A DNA stretch of 64,000 bases from Brevundimonas sp. MF30-B (GCF_004683885.1 NZ_CP038440.1:2266001-2330000), one strand, 5' to 3'; shown: positions 11,564-20,586, counted from the first letter of the stretch. Numbers and translations are program-made. The notes: generated by a model from the letters alone, not told the origin.

Positions 11564-13156
11564 ATGCGTCTGTCTCTTCTGATCCTCTTGATGGCTTCGC
11601 TGATGACGGCGGGATGTGTGCTGACGCCGGGACAGGTCGATCGCGTTCGCTTCGCCAGGGACGCCGAACTCGTGCTGGCGCGAACGCAGGCGGGCATTGT
11701 CCGTGGGGTCGAGGGCGACGGAGTGCGCGCCTTTCTGGGCGTGCCGTACGCTGCACCCCCTGTCGGAGAGAACCGGTGGCGCGCCCCTGGTCCAGTCGAG
11801 CCCTGGAGCGGTGCCCGCGACGCCACGCGACTGGGCCGCGGCTGCATCCAGGCGCTCAGTCCCAAGGCCGTGCTGGGCGGCGGCGGCGGGGTGGTCGCGG
11901 GGTCTGAAGACTGCCTCTACGCCAACATCTATGCGCCGGCCGGCGAGCCCGAGCGTGCGCGGCCCGTGATGGTGTTCCTGCACGGCGGAGCCTTCACTCT
12001 GGGATCGGGCGGCCAATATGACGCCAGCCGCCTGGCGCAGGATCAGGACCGGGTCGTGGTCACCTTCAACTATCGCCTCGGCGCCCTAGGCTGGCTGGCG
12101 CTGGATGATCTCGCCGCGCCGGGCGACGCCGGAGGCGATTTCGGGCTGATGGACATGATCGCCCTGCTGCGCTGGGTGCAGAACGACATCGCGGCCTTCG
12201 GCGGCGATCCCGGCCAGGTCACGGCCTTTGGCGAAAGCGCGGGGGGCTGGGGCTTGTGCCACTTGCTCGCCTCGCCCGAGGCCAGGGGCCTGTTCCAGTC
12301 GGCCATCATCCAGAGCGCGGGCTGTTTCGAACGCTCGACCCAGGCAGCCGTCGATCAGGCGGCGGCTGACGGCAGACGTTTCGCCGAGGCTCTGGGGTGC
12401 CCGGACGCCGACTGCCTGCGCGCCCTGCCCGCCTGGCGCATCGCCCGCGTCGCCTCGCCTCGCCGCGGCATCAACGGCCCAGGCTCCTGGGGGCCCGTTT
12501 ACGGCGGGCCGCGCACGCCGATGAACATCGAGGCCGCCTATGCGGCGGGTCAGATCGCCCACGTCCCCGTGATCGTCGGGTCCAACACCGACGAAGCGCG
12601 TCTGTTCACCGTCGCGGTCCGCAGCCGGGAGCGGTTCGAACGCGAGATGCGCTGGTCCTATGGCGACGATGCGGAGGCGGTGCTGGACCGCTATCCCGTG
12701 GTCGACGGCGACTACCGAGCCTCCCTGGCGGCCAGCCTGACCGACGCCCTGTTCGCCTGTCCGGCTCACCGGATGCGCCTCGCCCTGTCGCCGCACGTCC
12801 CCGTGCGCGGCTATGAGTTCGGCGATGCGGACGCGCCCGTGCGCATCCCGCGCTGGGCGACCGGCGACATGGGCGCCTTCCACGCCAGCGAACTGGCTGC
12901 GGTGTTCGGCGCAAGCTGGGCGCTGCAAGACGCTGACGGCTTCAGCCCAGAGCAGGCGGCGCTGTCAGACCGCATGCGTCACGCCTGGGCCGGCGACCTG
13001 GCCGACTGGCCTGTGACACAGGATGGAGACGCGCCTGTTCGGATTTTTTCGCCAGAAGGCGATCGCCTGGACGACAGCTTCGCGCGCCGCCACAACTGCG
13101 CCTTCTGGGCCGATGTGGTGCTGGGCGGCGAGACGCCTCGGCTGCAGGCCGACTGA
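11564..13156 (+). CDS. Carboxylesterase type B, predicted lipoprotein
   Basis: Alpha/beta-hydrolase of the carboxylesterase/para-nitrobenzyl esterase family, about 530 residues from the chosen ATG. The start at 11564 gives a hydrophobic signal [18 protein letters not shown] with a probable lipidated cysteine at residue 18; an in-frame ATG at 11516 would bury this signal. Visible motifs are the type-B signature EDCLYANIY, oxyanion-hole [11 protein letters not shown], nucleophile Ser225 in FGESAGGWG, acid residue in [10 protein letters not shown], and the likely catalytic His in MGAFHASEL. Cysteine pairs suggest an exported, disulfide-bonded protein. Substrate unknown. Divergent from clpS. Confidence 0.9.
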   Translation: MRLSLLILLMASLMTAGCVLTPGQVDRVRFARDAELVLARTQAGIVRGVEGDGVRAFLGVPYAAPPVGENRWRAPGPVEPWSGARDATRLGRGCIQALSPKAVLGGGGGVVAGSEDCLYANIYAPAGEPERARPVMVFLHGGAFTLGSGGQYDASRLAQDQDRVVVTFNYRLGALGWLALDDLAAPGDAGGDFGLMDMIALLRWVQNDIAAFGGDPGQVTAFGESAGGWGLCHLLASPEARGLFQSAIIQSAGCFERSTQAAVDQAAADGRRFAEALGCPDADCLRALPAWRIARVASPRRGINGPGSWGPVYGGPRTPMNIEAAYAAGQIAHVPVIVGSNTDEARLFTVAVRSRERFEREMRWSYGDDAEAVLDRYPVVDGDYRASLAASLTDALFACPAHRMRLALSPHVPVRGYEFGDADAPVRIPRWATGDMGAFHASELAAVFGASWALQDADGFSPEQAALSDRMRHAWAGDLADWPVTQDGDAPVRIFSPEGDRLDDSFARRHNCAFWADVVLGGETPRLQAD

Positions 13157-13338
13157 GCTCCGCCTCGCGCCTTGCCGCGGCGGCGCTTTTCCCCTATAGG
13201 CCCCCGCTTTCCAGGGCTTCGGTCCCGGCGCGGATTTCAAAGGGTTCGGACAATCGGTTCGGCCGCCGCATCGGGAGCCATCGTGGATCCGGCTGCCCGG
13301 CCGCTCCATGCCGACGCCCACCAAGGGAGACGACCCGC

Positions 13339-13722
13339 ATGGCTCTTTACGAGCACACGGTCATGACGCGCCAGGATATCTCGGCGCAACAGGCCGAAGC
13401 GCTGAACGACACCATCAAGGCTCTGATCGAAGAAGGCGGCGGCACCGTCGCCAAGATCGAGTACTGGGGTCTGCGCAACCTCACCTACCGCGTGAAGAAG
13501 AACCGCAAGGCTCACTATTCGCTGCTCGCCATCGACGCCCCGGCCGCCGCCGTGGCCGAGGTCGAGCGTCAGCTGTCGATCAACGAAGACGTGCTGCGTT
13601 GGCTGACGATCCGCGTCGAGGAGCTCGACTTGGAACTGTCGCCCCTGCTGGCCCGCCGCGAGCGTGAACGCGAGCGCGAGCGCGAGCGCGGCCCGCGCGA
13701 CGACGCCGCGGCTTCGGAATAA
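13339..13722 (+). CDS. rpsF: 30S ribosomal protein S6
   Basis: Platform protein of the 30S subunit that binds as a heterodimer with S18. The 127 residues begin [20 protein letters not shown] and contain the core [21 protein letters not shown]. The C-terminal tail is a highly charged, low-complexity stretch with repeated RE pairs (13660-13690, repeated GAGCGC units). It leads rpsF-rpsR-rplI; the 180-nt upstream region must hold the promoter and may hold the S6:S18-binding leader known from other bacteria, which I cannot confirm by eye. Confidence 0.98.
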   Translation: MALYEHTVMTRQDISAQQAEALNDTIKALIEEGGGTVAKIEYWGLRNLTYRVKKNRKAHYSLLAIDAPAAAVAEVERQLSINEDVLRWLTIRVEELDLELSPLLARRERERERERERGPRDDAAASE

Positions 13723-13733
13723 GGAACCGGATC

Positions 13734-14009
13734 ATGACCGACACCACCGCCCCGACCCCGGGCGCCCCGGCCGGCTCCGGCCCGGCTCGCCGCCCCTTCC
13801 ACCGTCGCCGCAAGGTGTGCCCGTTCTCGGGCGCCAACGCGCCGAAGATCGACTACAAGGACGTGAAGCTGCTGCAGCGTTACGTCTCCGAACGCGGCAA
13901 GATCGTGCCTTCGCGCATCACCGCCGTCTCCCAGAAAAAGCAGCGCGAACTGGCCAAGGCCATCAAGCGCGCCCGCTATCTGGCCCTCCTGCCGTACGTG
14001 GTGAAGTAA
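13734..14009 (+). CDS. rpsR: 30S ribosomal protein S18
   Basis: 30S platform protein, partner of S6. The 91-residue product has the S18 core [20 protein letters not shown] and [20 protein letters not shown] near the C-terminus. The N-terminal 20 residues are a Pro/Ala/Gly-rich extension common in alphaproteobacteria. It starts 11 nt after rpsF and ends 1 nt before rplI, so translation is likely coupled. Confidence 0.98.
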   Translation: MTDTTAPTPGAPAGSGPARRPFHRRRKVCPFSGANAPKIDYKDVKLLQRYVSERGKIVPSRITAVSQKKQRELAKAIKRARYLALLPYVVK

Positions 14010-14010
14010 G

Positions 14011-14595
14011 ATGAAGGTCGTTCTGCTGGAACGCGTCGAGAATCTCGGCGCCATCGGCGACGTCGTGTCCGTCAAGGACGGCTTCGCCCGCAACTTCCTG
14101 CTGCCCCGCGACAAGGCTCGCCGGGCCACGGAAGCCAATCTGAAGGCCTTCGAACTTGACCGCGCTGCCATCGAGCAGCGCAACGAGAAGAACAAGGCCG
14201 ACGCGCAGAAGGTCGCCGACAAGATCGACGGCCAGAGCTACATCATGATCCGTCAGGCGGGCGAAACCGGCCAGCTGTACGGTTCGGTCGCCGCGCGCGA
14301 CGTCGCCGAGGCCATCCAGGCCGAAGGCGGCAAGGTCGAGCGTTCGCAGGTCGTGCTCAACACCGCGATCAAGACGCTGGGCGTCCACGAAGTGGCGGTT
14401 CGCCTCCACGCCGAGGTCCGCGCCACCGTCAAGATCAACATCGCCCGTTCGGCTGACGAAGCCGAGCGTCAGGCCAAGGGTGAAGACGTCATCCGCAGCC
14501 AGTTCGACGACGAGCGCCAAGCCGCTGAAGACGCGGCCAAGGACATGGTCGCCGGCGGCGCCGGCCAACAGGAAGGCCTGGGCGAAGAAGCCTGA
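14011..14595 (+). CDS. rplI: 50S ribosomal protein L9
   Basis: Elongated 50S protein that helps maintain reading frame. It starts [20 protein letters not shown] with the canonical N-domain [16 protein letters not shown], followed by the long connecting helix and the C-terminal rRNA-binding domain. At 194 residues it is longer than E. coli L9 (149) because of an acidic C-terminal tail (residues 150-194), as seen in related alphaproteobacteria. Last gene before a strong terminator. Confidence 0.98.
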   Translation: MKVVLLERVENLGAIGDVVSVKDGFARNFLLPRDKARRATEANLKAFELDRAAIEQRNEKNKADAQKVADKIDGQSYIMIRQAGETGQLYGSVAARDVAEAIQAEGGKVERSQVVLNTAIKTLGVHEVAVRLHAEVRATVKINIARSADEAERQAKGEDVIRSQFDDERQAAEDAAKDMVAGGAGQQEGLGEEA

Positions 14596-14619
14596 GCCGA
14601 CCTTCAGGTCGACCTGATC

Positions 14620-14648
14620 AGGGCGCGCTCTTTGGGCGCGCCCTTTTT
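14620..14648 (+). terminator. Intrinsic terminator of rpsF-rpsR-rplI
   Basis: Perfect 9-bp stem AGGGCGCGC/GCGCGCCCT with a 7-nt loop and a following TTTTT run, 25 nt after the rplI stop. Confidence 0.93.
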
Positions 14649-14722
14649 CATGGCGTTCACCCGCCGTTCAGCCCTGATTTCGCCATCTCGGGCAATCAGC
14701 GTTATCGCGAACGGGAGGGATC

Positions 14723-15103
14723 ATGTTCAAGACCATCAGCCTTTGGGCGGCCATCGCCGTTTTCGCCATCGCCACGCCGGGCGCCGCTCAAACGCCAGCC
14801 CGCACCCTCGATGTCTTTGTGACCGAGGCAAACCGCATTCCGATGAATCCGACCGCCATGGTCAGGCCCAGCGCGCGGCGGATCATGAACGAGGCTTCCG
14901 ACGCCATGGGCTCGGTCGTCCGAGAGGCGCGCGCCGCCCAGGCCGCCGGCCGACCCAACGGCGCCTGCCCGCCTGAAAAGGTTCAGGTCGACGCACGGCA
15001 GGTCCTGCGCTTCCTGAACGGCATCCCCCAGTCGCGTCGCGCGCGCATGAGCGTGCGTGACGGATTCCGTGCCTGGCTGGTCGATCTGCACCCGTGCCGC
15101 TGA
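14723..15103 (+). CDS. Secreted small protein, possible Rap1a/Tai-like fold
   Basis: 126-residue exported protein of unknown function. A Sec signal peptide (residues 1-22, MFKTISLWAAIAVFAIATPG then AAQ) is followed by a mature domain with two cysteines that could form a disulfide. The C-terminal half ACPPEKVQVDARQVLRFLNG ... MSVRDGFRAWLVDLHPC resembles by eye the Cys-Pro...Leu-x-x-hydrophobic...Cys pattern of Rap1a/Tai domains, known from type VI immunity proteins and from many unrelated periplasmic proteins. No effector gene is adjacent. The similarity is weak and untested. Gene sits alone between rplI and dnaB. Confidence 0.6.
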   Translation: MFKTISLWAAIAVFAIATPGAAQTPARTLDVFVTEANRIPMNPTAMVRPSARRIMNEASDAMGSVVREARAAQAAGRPNGACPPEKVQVDARQVLRFLNGIPQSRRARMSVRDGFRAWLVDLHPCR

Positions 15104-15205
15104 CCTAATCATTGAGGAATTCGGGGCGGTCCACAGCCGTCCCGAACTTGCCCACGCCTAGGCTGCGGCCGGGTCTGACGCAGGCGCGTGTCACGGGTTA
15201 ACACC

Positions 15206-16705
15206 ATGCCGATGAACGCGCTTGCCCCCCTCAATTTCGGCGGACCCTCCGACAGCGTCGCCGTGCCGTCGATGCCGCACAATCTGGAGGCCGAGCAGGC
15301 GCTGCTGGGTGCCCTGATGTTCGACAACGCCGTGTTCGAGCGGCTGAGCGACCGGCTGCGCGGCTCGCACTTCTTCGAGCCCTTCCACAATCGCCTGTAC
15401 GACGCGATCGAGGACCACATCCGCCAGGGGATGCTGGCCGAGCCCACCATCCTGATGGAGCGGTTCAAGCAGGATCCGGCTTTCCAGGAGTTCGGCGGCC
15501 TGCGCTATCTCGCCGACTTGGTGGACCGTGCGCCGCCTGCGGCCAACGCGCCCGACTACGCCCGCGTCGTCTATGACCTGGCGCTGCGCCGCGATCTGAT
15601 CCGCATCGGCGGAGAGATCATCAAGGAAGCGCCTCAGCCCGAAACGCCCGCCATCGACCAGATCGAACAAGCGGAACAGTCGCTCTACACCCTGGCCGAG
15701 ACCGGCAAGCCTTCGTCGGGTTTCGTCAGCTTCAGCCATGCCCTGTCCGGCGCCGTGCAGATGGCCGCCGAGGCCTATCAGCGCGATGGCAAGCTCGCGG
15801 GCCTGGCCACGCATCTGAACGACCTGGATCAGAAACTTGGCGGCCTGCACCCGTCCGACCTGCTGATCCTCGCCGGCCGCCCGTCGATGGGCAAGACGGC
15901 GCTGGCCACCAACATCGCCTTCAACGTGGCGCGCAACTATCGCTGGGAGCCCACGCCCGAGGGCCGCAAGACGGTGTCGGGCGGCGTCGTGGCCTTCTAC
16001 TCGCTGGAAATGAGCGCCGAACAACTGGCCATGCGTATTCTGGCCGACGCCTCGGGCGTGTCGTCCGACAAGCTGCGCAAGGGCGAGATCGACGCCTCGG
16101 ACTTCGGCCGCATCCGCGACGCGGCGGTCGAGATCGGTGAAAGCCCGCTCTACATCGACGCCACCGGCGGCCTGTCCATCTCCAAGCTGGCGGCCCGCGC
16201 GCGCCGGTTGAAGCGGATGGAGCACGGCCTGGACCTGATCATCGTCGACTACCTCCAACTGGTCACCACCGGCGAGGGAAACAGCCAGAAGAACCGCGTG
16301 CAGGAGGTGTCGGAGATCACCGGCGGACTCAAGGCCCTGGCCAAGGAGCTGTCGGTGCCGATCATCGCCCTGTCGCAGCTTTCGCGTCAGGTCGAACAGC
16401 GCGAAGACAAGCGGCCGCAGCTGTCCGACCTGCGGGAATCCGGCTCGATCGAGCAGGACGCCGACTGCGTCATGTTCGTCTATCGCGAGAGCTACTACCT
16501 GGGCCGCGCAGAACCGCGCGAGGGCACCGAAGAGCACCTGACCTGGCAGCAGGACATGGACCGGCTTCAGAACCAGGCCGAGGTCGTCATCGGCAAGCAG
16601 CGCCACGGCCCCATCGGCATCGTCAAACTGTCGTTCGACGCCGACACCACCAAGTTCGGCAACCTGGCCCACGACGGGCGCTACGACAATCACAGCTACG
16701 AGTGA
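15206..16705 (+). CDS. dnaB: Replicative DNA helicase DnaB
   Basis: Hexameric 5'-3' helicase of the replication fork. The N-terminal primase-binding domain begins near PHNLEAEQALLGALMFDNAV. The RecA-like C-domain shows Walker A AGRPSMGKTAL (about 223-233), the LEMSAEQLAMR motif, Walker B LIIVDYLQLV, and ALSQLSRQVEQREDKRPQLS followed by SGSIEQDAD. About 499 residues, normal length. GTG 15188 and ATG 15212 are alternative in-frame starts. No intein is present. Position after rplI matches the common rpsF-rpsR-rplI-dnaB-alr order, with one small gene inserted. Confidence 0.97.
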   Translation: MPMNALAPLNFGGPSDSVAVPSMPHNLEAEQALLGALMFDNAVFERLSDRLRGSHFFEPFHNRLYDAIEDHIRQGMLAEPTILMERFKQDPAFQEFGGLRYLADLVDRAPPAANAPDYARVVYDLALRRDLIRIGGEIIKEAPQPETPAIDQIEQAEQSLYTLAETGKPSSGFVSFSHALSGAVQMAAEAYQRDGKLAGLATHLNDLDQKLGGLHPSDLLILAGRPSMGKTALATNIAFNVARNYRWEPTPEGRKTVSGGVVAFYSLEMSAEQLAMRILADASGVSSDKLRKGEIDASDFGRIRDAAVEIGESPLYIDATGGLSISKLAARARRLKRMEHGLDLIIVDYLQLVTTGEGNSQKNRVQEVSEITGGLKALAKELSVPIIALSQLSRQVEQREDKRPQLSDLRESGSIEQDADCVMFVYRESYYLGRAEPREGTEEHLTWQQDMDRLQNQAEVVIGKQRHGPIGIVKLSFDADTTKFGNLAHDGRYDNHSYE

Positions 16706-16876
16706 GGCCGAAAGGCCCCGCTTGCGCCGGCCGGCGATGTGTGAGCACATGTCGGCCGTCGATCTTTCTGCGCAACGCCCTCTCTCTGCGAACGCACGAG
16801 TTCCGGCCGCTCCATTCAGACCCGACAGGTCGCTGGGAATGTCTCCCGAGGCCAACTGCTAACGGAGGTCCTGAAA
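16706..16876 (+). promoter_or_regulatory. Promoter and long leader of the cold-shock gene
   Basis: The 171-nt gap between dnaB and the cold-shock gene holds no convincing ORF. A good ribosome-binding site (GGAGG, around 16864) precedes the ATG. A long structured 5' leader is usual for csp genes; I infer that here but cannot assign the transcription start. Confidence 0.4.
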
Positions 16877-17089
16877 ATGGCTACCGGCACTGTGAAATGG
16901 TTCAACTCCACCAAGGGCTACGGCTTCATCCAGCCGGACGACGGCGGCAAGGACGTTTTCGTCCACATCTCGGCTGTCGAGCAAGCTGGCCTGCGCGGCC
17001 TGGACGAGAACCAGAAGGTCTCTTACGAAATCGAACGCGACCGCCGCTCCGGCAAGGAATCGGCCGGTCAGCTGAAGACCGAGGGCTAA
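16877..17089 (+). CDS. Cold-shock domain protein
   Basis: 70-residue single OB-fold RNA/ssDNA-binding protein of the CspA family. It begins [20 protein letters not shown], containing RNP1 (KGYGFI), followed by RNP2 in DVFVHIS. The end of the domain reads [20 protein letters not shown]. It probably acts as an RNA chaperone. The sequence alone does not say which csp paralogue it is or whether it is cold-induced. A strong terminator follows. Confidence 0.96.
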   Translation: MATGTVKWFNSTKGYGFIQPDDGGKDVFVHISAVEQAGLRGLDENQKVSYEIERDRRSGKESAGQLKTEG

Positions 17090-17151
17090 GCCGGACGGGT
17101 CCGGCCGGCCCTGTCGGTCTGATCCATCTGGTCCAGTTCAATCTGGCTCGG

Positions 17152-17178
17152 AAACCCCGCCGCAAGGCGGGGTTTTTT
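17152..17178 (+). terminator. Intrinsic terminator of the cold-shock gene
   Basis: Perfect stem AACCCCGCC/GGCGGGGTT around a GCAA tetraloop, then TTTTTC. Textbook Rho-independent terminator 63 nt past the stop codon. Confidence 0.96.
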
Positions 17179-17236
17179 CTTGGCCGCTGCGCCTCGTGGG
17201 GGTTTCAACGCACGCCTGTTGCGCCATAAGGGCCCG

Positions 17237-18271
17237 ATGCCCTCCCCGGCCATGCTAGATATCGACCTCGGCGCCTTGGCGCGCAACTTCCATGCCCTGG
17301 AAGCGATCTCGGGCGCGCCTGTGCATCCGGTCGTCAAGGCCGACAGCTATGGGCTGGGCGCCGCGCGCTGCGCCGCGCGCCTGATGGCAGAGGGCGCCCG
17401 CACCTTCTTCGTCGCGCGTCCCGCCGAGGGCCTGGCCCTGCGTGCCGCACTGGGCGGCGAGCCGATGATCTACGTGCTGGACGGCTGTCCCGCAGACACC
17501 GCCCCTCGGTTGCGCGACGCGGATCTGCGGCCGGTGATCAATCAGCCCGGCCAGCTCCAGGCCTGGAGGGCGGCGGGCGGCGGCGCCTGCGGTTTGCAGA
17601 TCGACACCGGCATGAACCGCCTGGGCTTCCGTCCCAAAGACGCGCCCGACGCCTTCGAGGGCCTCGCCCTGGTGATGAGCCATCTGGCCTGCGCCGACGA
17701 CCCGGCCGAGCCCATGAACCGGCGCCAGCGCGACGTTTTCGCCGAGATTTCGAGCCGGTATCCGGGGGCGCTGAAGTCTTTCGCCAACTCGGGCGGCTGT
17801 TTCCTGGGCGCAGACTTCGCCTTCGACGCCGTCCGGCCGGGCATCTGCCTGTACGGCGGAGGTCCCGAGGGCCGGCCTGATCCGCGCATAACGCCGGTGG
17901 CGACCCTGACGGCCGAAGTGCTTCAGGTTCGCGACGTGCCGATGGGCGAAAGCATCGGCTATTCGCGGGGTCATGTGGCGGATCATCCCGTACGCGTCGC
18001 CATCTGCGCCGCAGGCTATGCGGACGGGGTCCTGCGCGCGTCCAGCCCGCGCGGCGCGGTCTGGCTGGGCGGAGGCTTGCGGGCGATCCTGGGCCGAGTG
18101 TCGATGGACGTGATCGCCGTGGATGTCACGGGCGCCGACATCGCGACGGGCGACCGCGCGGAGTTGTTCGGCCCAAACAAAATGCTGGACGAGGCGGCGG
18201 CCGCCGCCGGCGCCATCGCCTACGAACTGCTGACCTCGGTCACACCGCGTGTGGAGCGGCGCTACCGATAA
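17237..18271 (+). CDS. alr: Alanine racemase
   Basis: PLP-dependent racemase making D-alanine for peptidoglycan. From the ATG at 17237 the protein has 344 residues. The PLP lysine is K34 in VVKADSYGLGA; the opposing catalytic tyrosine lies in CAAGYADGVLR; GRVSMDVIAVDVT is the conserved C-terminal barrel-domain motif. An in-frame TTG at 17180 is unlikely because it falls inside the upstream terminator region. It ends 3 nt from the convergent dksA stop. dnaB-alr linkage is common in proteobacteria. Confidence 0.95.
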   Translation: MPSPAMLDIDLGALARNFHALEAISGAPVHPVVKADSYGLGAARCAARLMAEGARTFFVARPAEGLALRAALGGEPMIYVLDGCPADTAPRLRDADLRPVINQPGQLQAWRAAGGGACGLQIDTGMNRLGFRPKDAPDAFEGLALVMSHLACADDPAEPMNRRQRDVFAEISSRYPGALKSFANSGGCFLGADFAFDAVRPGICLYGGGPEGRPDPRITPVATLTAEVLQVRDVPMGESIGYSRGHVADHPVRVAICAAGYADGVLRASSPRGAVWLGGGLRAILGRVSMDVIAVDVTGADIATGDRAELFGPNKMLDEAAAAAGAIAYELLTSVTPRVERRYR

Positions 18272-18274
18272 TAA

Positions 18275-18709
18275 TCAGTCGTCGCGGTGAACCCGCTCGC
18301 GGCGCTCGTGGCGTTCCTGCGCCTCGACCGACAGGGTCGCCGTCGGCCGCGCTTCCAGACGGCCTAGGCCGATCGGTTCGCCGGTGTCCTCGCAATAGCC
18401 GTAGGAGCCGTCCTCGATCCGACGCAGCGCGTCGTCGATCTTGGAGATCAGCTTGCGCTGGCGATCCCGCGTCCGCAGCTCCAGCGCCCGGTCTGACGCC
18501 GAGGAGGCGCGGTCCAGAAGGTCCGGATGGTTTTCGGTCTCGGCCTTGAGATTCACCACCGTGCCGCGAGATTCGCGAAGGATTTCATCCTTCCACGCCA
18601 GCAGCTTGTGTTTGAAATAGGCCAGTTGCCGCTCGTTCATGAACGGCTCGTCGTCGGACGGCCGGTACGGGACCGGCTCTTCGGCGACCATAGACGCTAA
18701 TGCGTTCAT
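18275..18709 (-). CDS. dksA: DksA family RNA polymerase-binding protein with one zinc-finger cysteine
   Basis: Secondary-channel regulator of RNA polymerase that works with ppGpp. The 144 residues have the coiled-coil hairpin starting near EPFMNERQLAYFKHKLLAWK, and tip acidic residues in SASDRALELRTRDR. The globular domain reads YGYCEDTGEPIGLGRLEARP, so only the first of the four zinc-binding cysteines of E. coli DksA remains. This is a known feature of many alphaproteobacterial DksA proteins, which fold without zinc. In Caulobacter I recall dksA next to fliX, as here. Start chosen at MNALASMVAEEP; an upstream in-frame ATG adds a basic tail that does not resemble DksA. Confidence 0.93.
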   Translation of the reverse strand: MNALASMVAEEPVPYRPSDDEPFMNERQLAYFKHKLLAWKDEILRESRGTVVNLKAETENHPDLLDRASSASDRALELRTRDRQRKLISKIDDALRRIEDGSYGYCEDTGEPIGLGRLEARPTATLSVEAQERHERRERVHRDD

Positions 18710-18850
18710 CGCACTCACGCTTTCTCTTCGCGCCCCCCTGCGGCGCAATGACAGGCGTATAGGCACGTCCACGAGTCGCGGCAACGGCGTTCTTGCACAC
18801 GTGATCCTGTTAAGCTTCGTAAACGCGTGGGGCGTGACATTTCATCCTCA

Positions 18851-18867
18851 CTCGCGCGAAACGCGAG
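18851..18867 (-). other. Hairpin just past the fliX stop
   Basis: CTCGCG/CGCGAG 6-bp stem with 5-nt loop, 8 nt downstream of fliX on its strand and without a U-run. It could be a weak 3' structure between fliX and dksA. Confidence 0.35.
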
Positions 18868-18875
18868 CATGGAGA

Positions 18876-19298
18876 TCACACGCGCGCGCGTTCGGCCTTG
18901 GCCAGTTCAACGGCGGCGCGCAGGTCGATCTGATCCAGCACGGCGGTCAGGCCGGCATCGCCGTCGCCCTCCCCTCGTTCTTCACGCACGCCGCGGGCAA
19001 GCCGCTCCAGCGCGGGTCCTGGCGCCTGGCCCGAAAGCAGCGACAGCTTCAGGTCGTCCAGCCGGTCCAGCAGGCCCGCGCCGCGGCGGATGGAGCGACG
19101 ACGGCGCTCCAGCGGATCCTCCACCCCTTGCAAGGCCATCAAGGCGGAGACGCCCGCCACCGAGCCGCTGGCGCTGGACGCCGTGGTCGCCGAGGCGCCG
19201 CCCGCGCCGCCCTGGGGCACGCTGAAGCCGCCCGTCGCGCGGGCGGGCCGAGCCGAGGGACCGGCGGGGGTCGGGCCTGTGGGGCCGGTGACCTTCAT
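18876..19298 (-). CDS. fliX: Flagellar assembly regulator FliX
   Basis: FliX couples completion of the class II flagellar substructure to FlbD-activated, sigma-54-dependent transcription in Caulobacter. The 140-residue product starts MKVTGPTGPTPAGPSARPAR, has a Gly/Ala/Ser-rich linker, then the conserved SALMALQGVEDPLERRRRSI and RAAVELAKAERARV end. The start at 19298 matches the Caulobacter protein as I remember it; an in-frame ATG at 19346 would overlap the promoter. It is divergent from flgI, the Caulobacter arrangement. A near-consensus CtrA box lies 45-60 bp upstream. Confidence 0.93.
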   Translation of the reverse strand: MKVTGPTGPTPAGPSARPARATGGFSVPQGGAGGASATTASSASGSVAGVSALMALQGVEDPLERRRRSIRRGAGLLDRLDDLKLSLLSGQAPGPALERLARGVREERGEGDGDAGLTAVLDQIDLRAAVELAKAERARV

Positions 19299-19342
19299 GG
19301 GCGGACGCTCCAGTTCACGAGGCCGAACTTCGGTCGCGTCGG

Positions 19343-19358
19343 TCAAGGCTTGGTTAAC
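19343..19358 (-). promoter_or_regulatory. Candidate CtrA box controlling fliX
   Basis: TCAA-N7-TTAAC, one mismatch from the CtrA consensus TTAA-N7-TTAAC, 45-60 bp upstream of the fliX start. A GANTC site (GAATC, 19368-19372), the target of the cell-cycle methylase CcrM, lies 10 bp further upstream. Early Caulobacter flagellar genes are CtrA-dependent, so the site fits its neighbour. Confidence 0.65.
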
Positions 19359-19429
19359 GGCCCGGCAGAATCTGCCCGCACGGCCGGAGGCCCGTTTGAT
19401 CCATCACTGAAAAGACACAGCATTTCATC

Positions 19430-19445
19430 CGGCACGGGACTGGCA
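19430..19445 (+). promoter_or_regulatory. Candidate sigma-54 promoter of flgI
   Basis: CGGCACG-N4-TGGCA matches the -24/-12 consensus TGGCACG-N4-TTGCW at 10 of 12 defined positions, with the essential GG and GC dinucleotides correctly spaced. Transcription would start near 19457, about 26 nt before the flgI ATG. P-ring genes are sigma-54 dependent in Caulobacter. Confidence 0.65.
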
Positions 19446-19482
19446 TGGTGAACGCCGACTGTCCGCGTCCGAAGGCCCGACC

Positions 19483-20586
19483 ATGCAGAAACTGCTCGCC
19501 GCCCTGATCGCTCCCCTCGCCGTCCTGGCGGCGGCTGACGCCGCCTCGGCTCAGTCGCGGATCAAGGACATCGCCTCGGTGGAAGGCGTGCGCTCCAACC
19601 AGCTGGTCGGCTACGGCCTGGTGGTGGGTCTGAACGGCACCGGCGACAGCCTTCGCAACTGCCCCCTCACCCGCCAGTCGCTGGAGGGGATGATGGAGCG
19701 CCAGGGTGTCAACATCCGGGGCTCCACCGCCAACACCAAGAACGTCGCCGCCGTCATGGTGACCGCCGACCTGCCCGCCTTCGTCACGCCCGGCGCGCGC
19801 ATCGACGTCAATGTCTCGGCCATGTGCGACGCCAAGAGCCTGCTGGGCGGCACGGTCCTGGTCACCGCGCTCCAGGGCGCGGACGGCGAGGTCTATGCGG
19901 TGGCGCAGGGCACGGTCCAGACCGGCGCCGTCTCCGCCTCGGGCGGGTCCGGCTCCTCCATCACGCGCGGCGTGCCGACGGCCGGCCGCATCTCTTCCGG
20001 CGGCGTGGTCGAGCGCGAGACCGGCTTCAACCTGGGTCAGATGCAGGAGGTTCGCCTGACCCTGCGCAACCCGGACTTCACCACGGCCCAGCGCGTGGCC
20101 GGCGCCATCAACGCCGCCTTCCCCCAGACCGCCTTCGCCGAGAACGGCACGGTCGTGGCCCTGCGCCCGCCCGCCAACTTCGGCGCCGCCGGCTTCCTCA
20201 GCCGCGTCGAGAACCTGCCGATCCAGGTCGACGCGCCGGCCAAGGTCATCATCGACGAAGTCAACGGCGTGGTGGTCATGGGCGAGGCCGTGCGCATCTC
20301 CACCGTCGCCATCGCTCAGGGCAATCTGACGGTCTCGGTTCAGGAGACGCCGCTGGTCAGCCAGCCCGAGCCCTTCAGCCGCGGCGAGACGGTCGTCGTG
20401 CCTCAGTCCGACGTCACCGTCGAGGAAGAGACGGGCCGCCAGATGCGCATCATCGGCGGGGGGGCCAATCTGTCGACGCTGGTCAATGGACTGAACGCCC
20501 TGGGCGTCACGCCGCGCGACATGATCTCGATCCTGCAGGCCATCAAGGCGGCCGGCGCACTGCAAGCCGACATCGAGGTGATGTGA
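19483..20586 (+). CDS. flgI: Flagellar P-ring protein FlgI
   Basis: Forms the periplasmic P ring around the flagellar rod. The 367 residues begin with a Sec signal peptide MQKLLAALIAPLAVLAAADA, cleaved near ASAQ, then the family start SRIKDIASVEGVRSNQLVGY and GLVVGLNGTGDSLRN. The C-terminal block LNALGVTPRDMISILQAIKA is the standard end of FlgI. It heads flgI-flgJ-flbY with stop/start overlap and has a sigma-54 candidate promoter. Confidence 0.98.
   Translation: MQKLLAALIAPLAVLAAADAASAQSRIKDIASVEGVRSNQLVGYGLVVGLNGTGDSLRNCPLTRQSLEGMMERQGVNIRGSTANTKNVAAVMVTADLPAFVTPGARIDVNVSAMCDAKSLLGGTVLVTALQGADGEVYAVAQGTVQTGAVSASGGSGSSITRGVPTAGRISSGGVVERETGFNLGQMQEVRLTLRNPDFTTAQRVAGAINAAFPQTAFAENGTVVALRPPANFGAAGFLSRVENLPIQVDAPAKVIIDEVNGVVVMGEAVRISTVAIAQGNLTVSVQETPLVSQPEPFSRGETVVVPQSDVTVEEETGRQMRIIGGGANLSTLVNGLNALGVTPRDMISILQAIKAAGALQADIEVM

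Noticed and set aside
13660..13695. Repeated GAGCGC units at the end of rpsF as a mobile or regulatory repeat.
   Set aside because: They encode the common Arg/Glu-rich S6 tail; simple codon repetition explains the pattern.
14723..15103. Type VI secretion immunity protein, because of the Rap1a/Tai-like pattern.
   Set aside because: No effector or type VI gene is adjacent and the domain occurs in many unrelated secreted proteins; kept only as a weak fold hint.
18804..18825. TTAA-N7-AAAC upstream of dksA as a CtrA box.
   Set aside because: Two mismatches in the second half-site and more than 90 bp from the start; not convincing.
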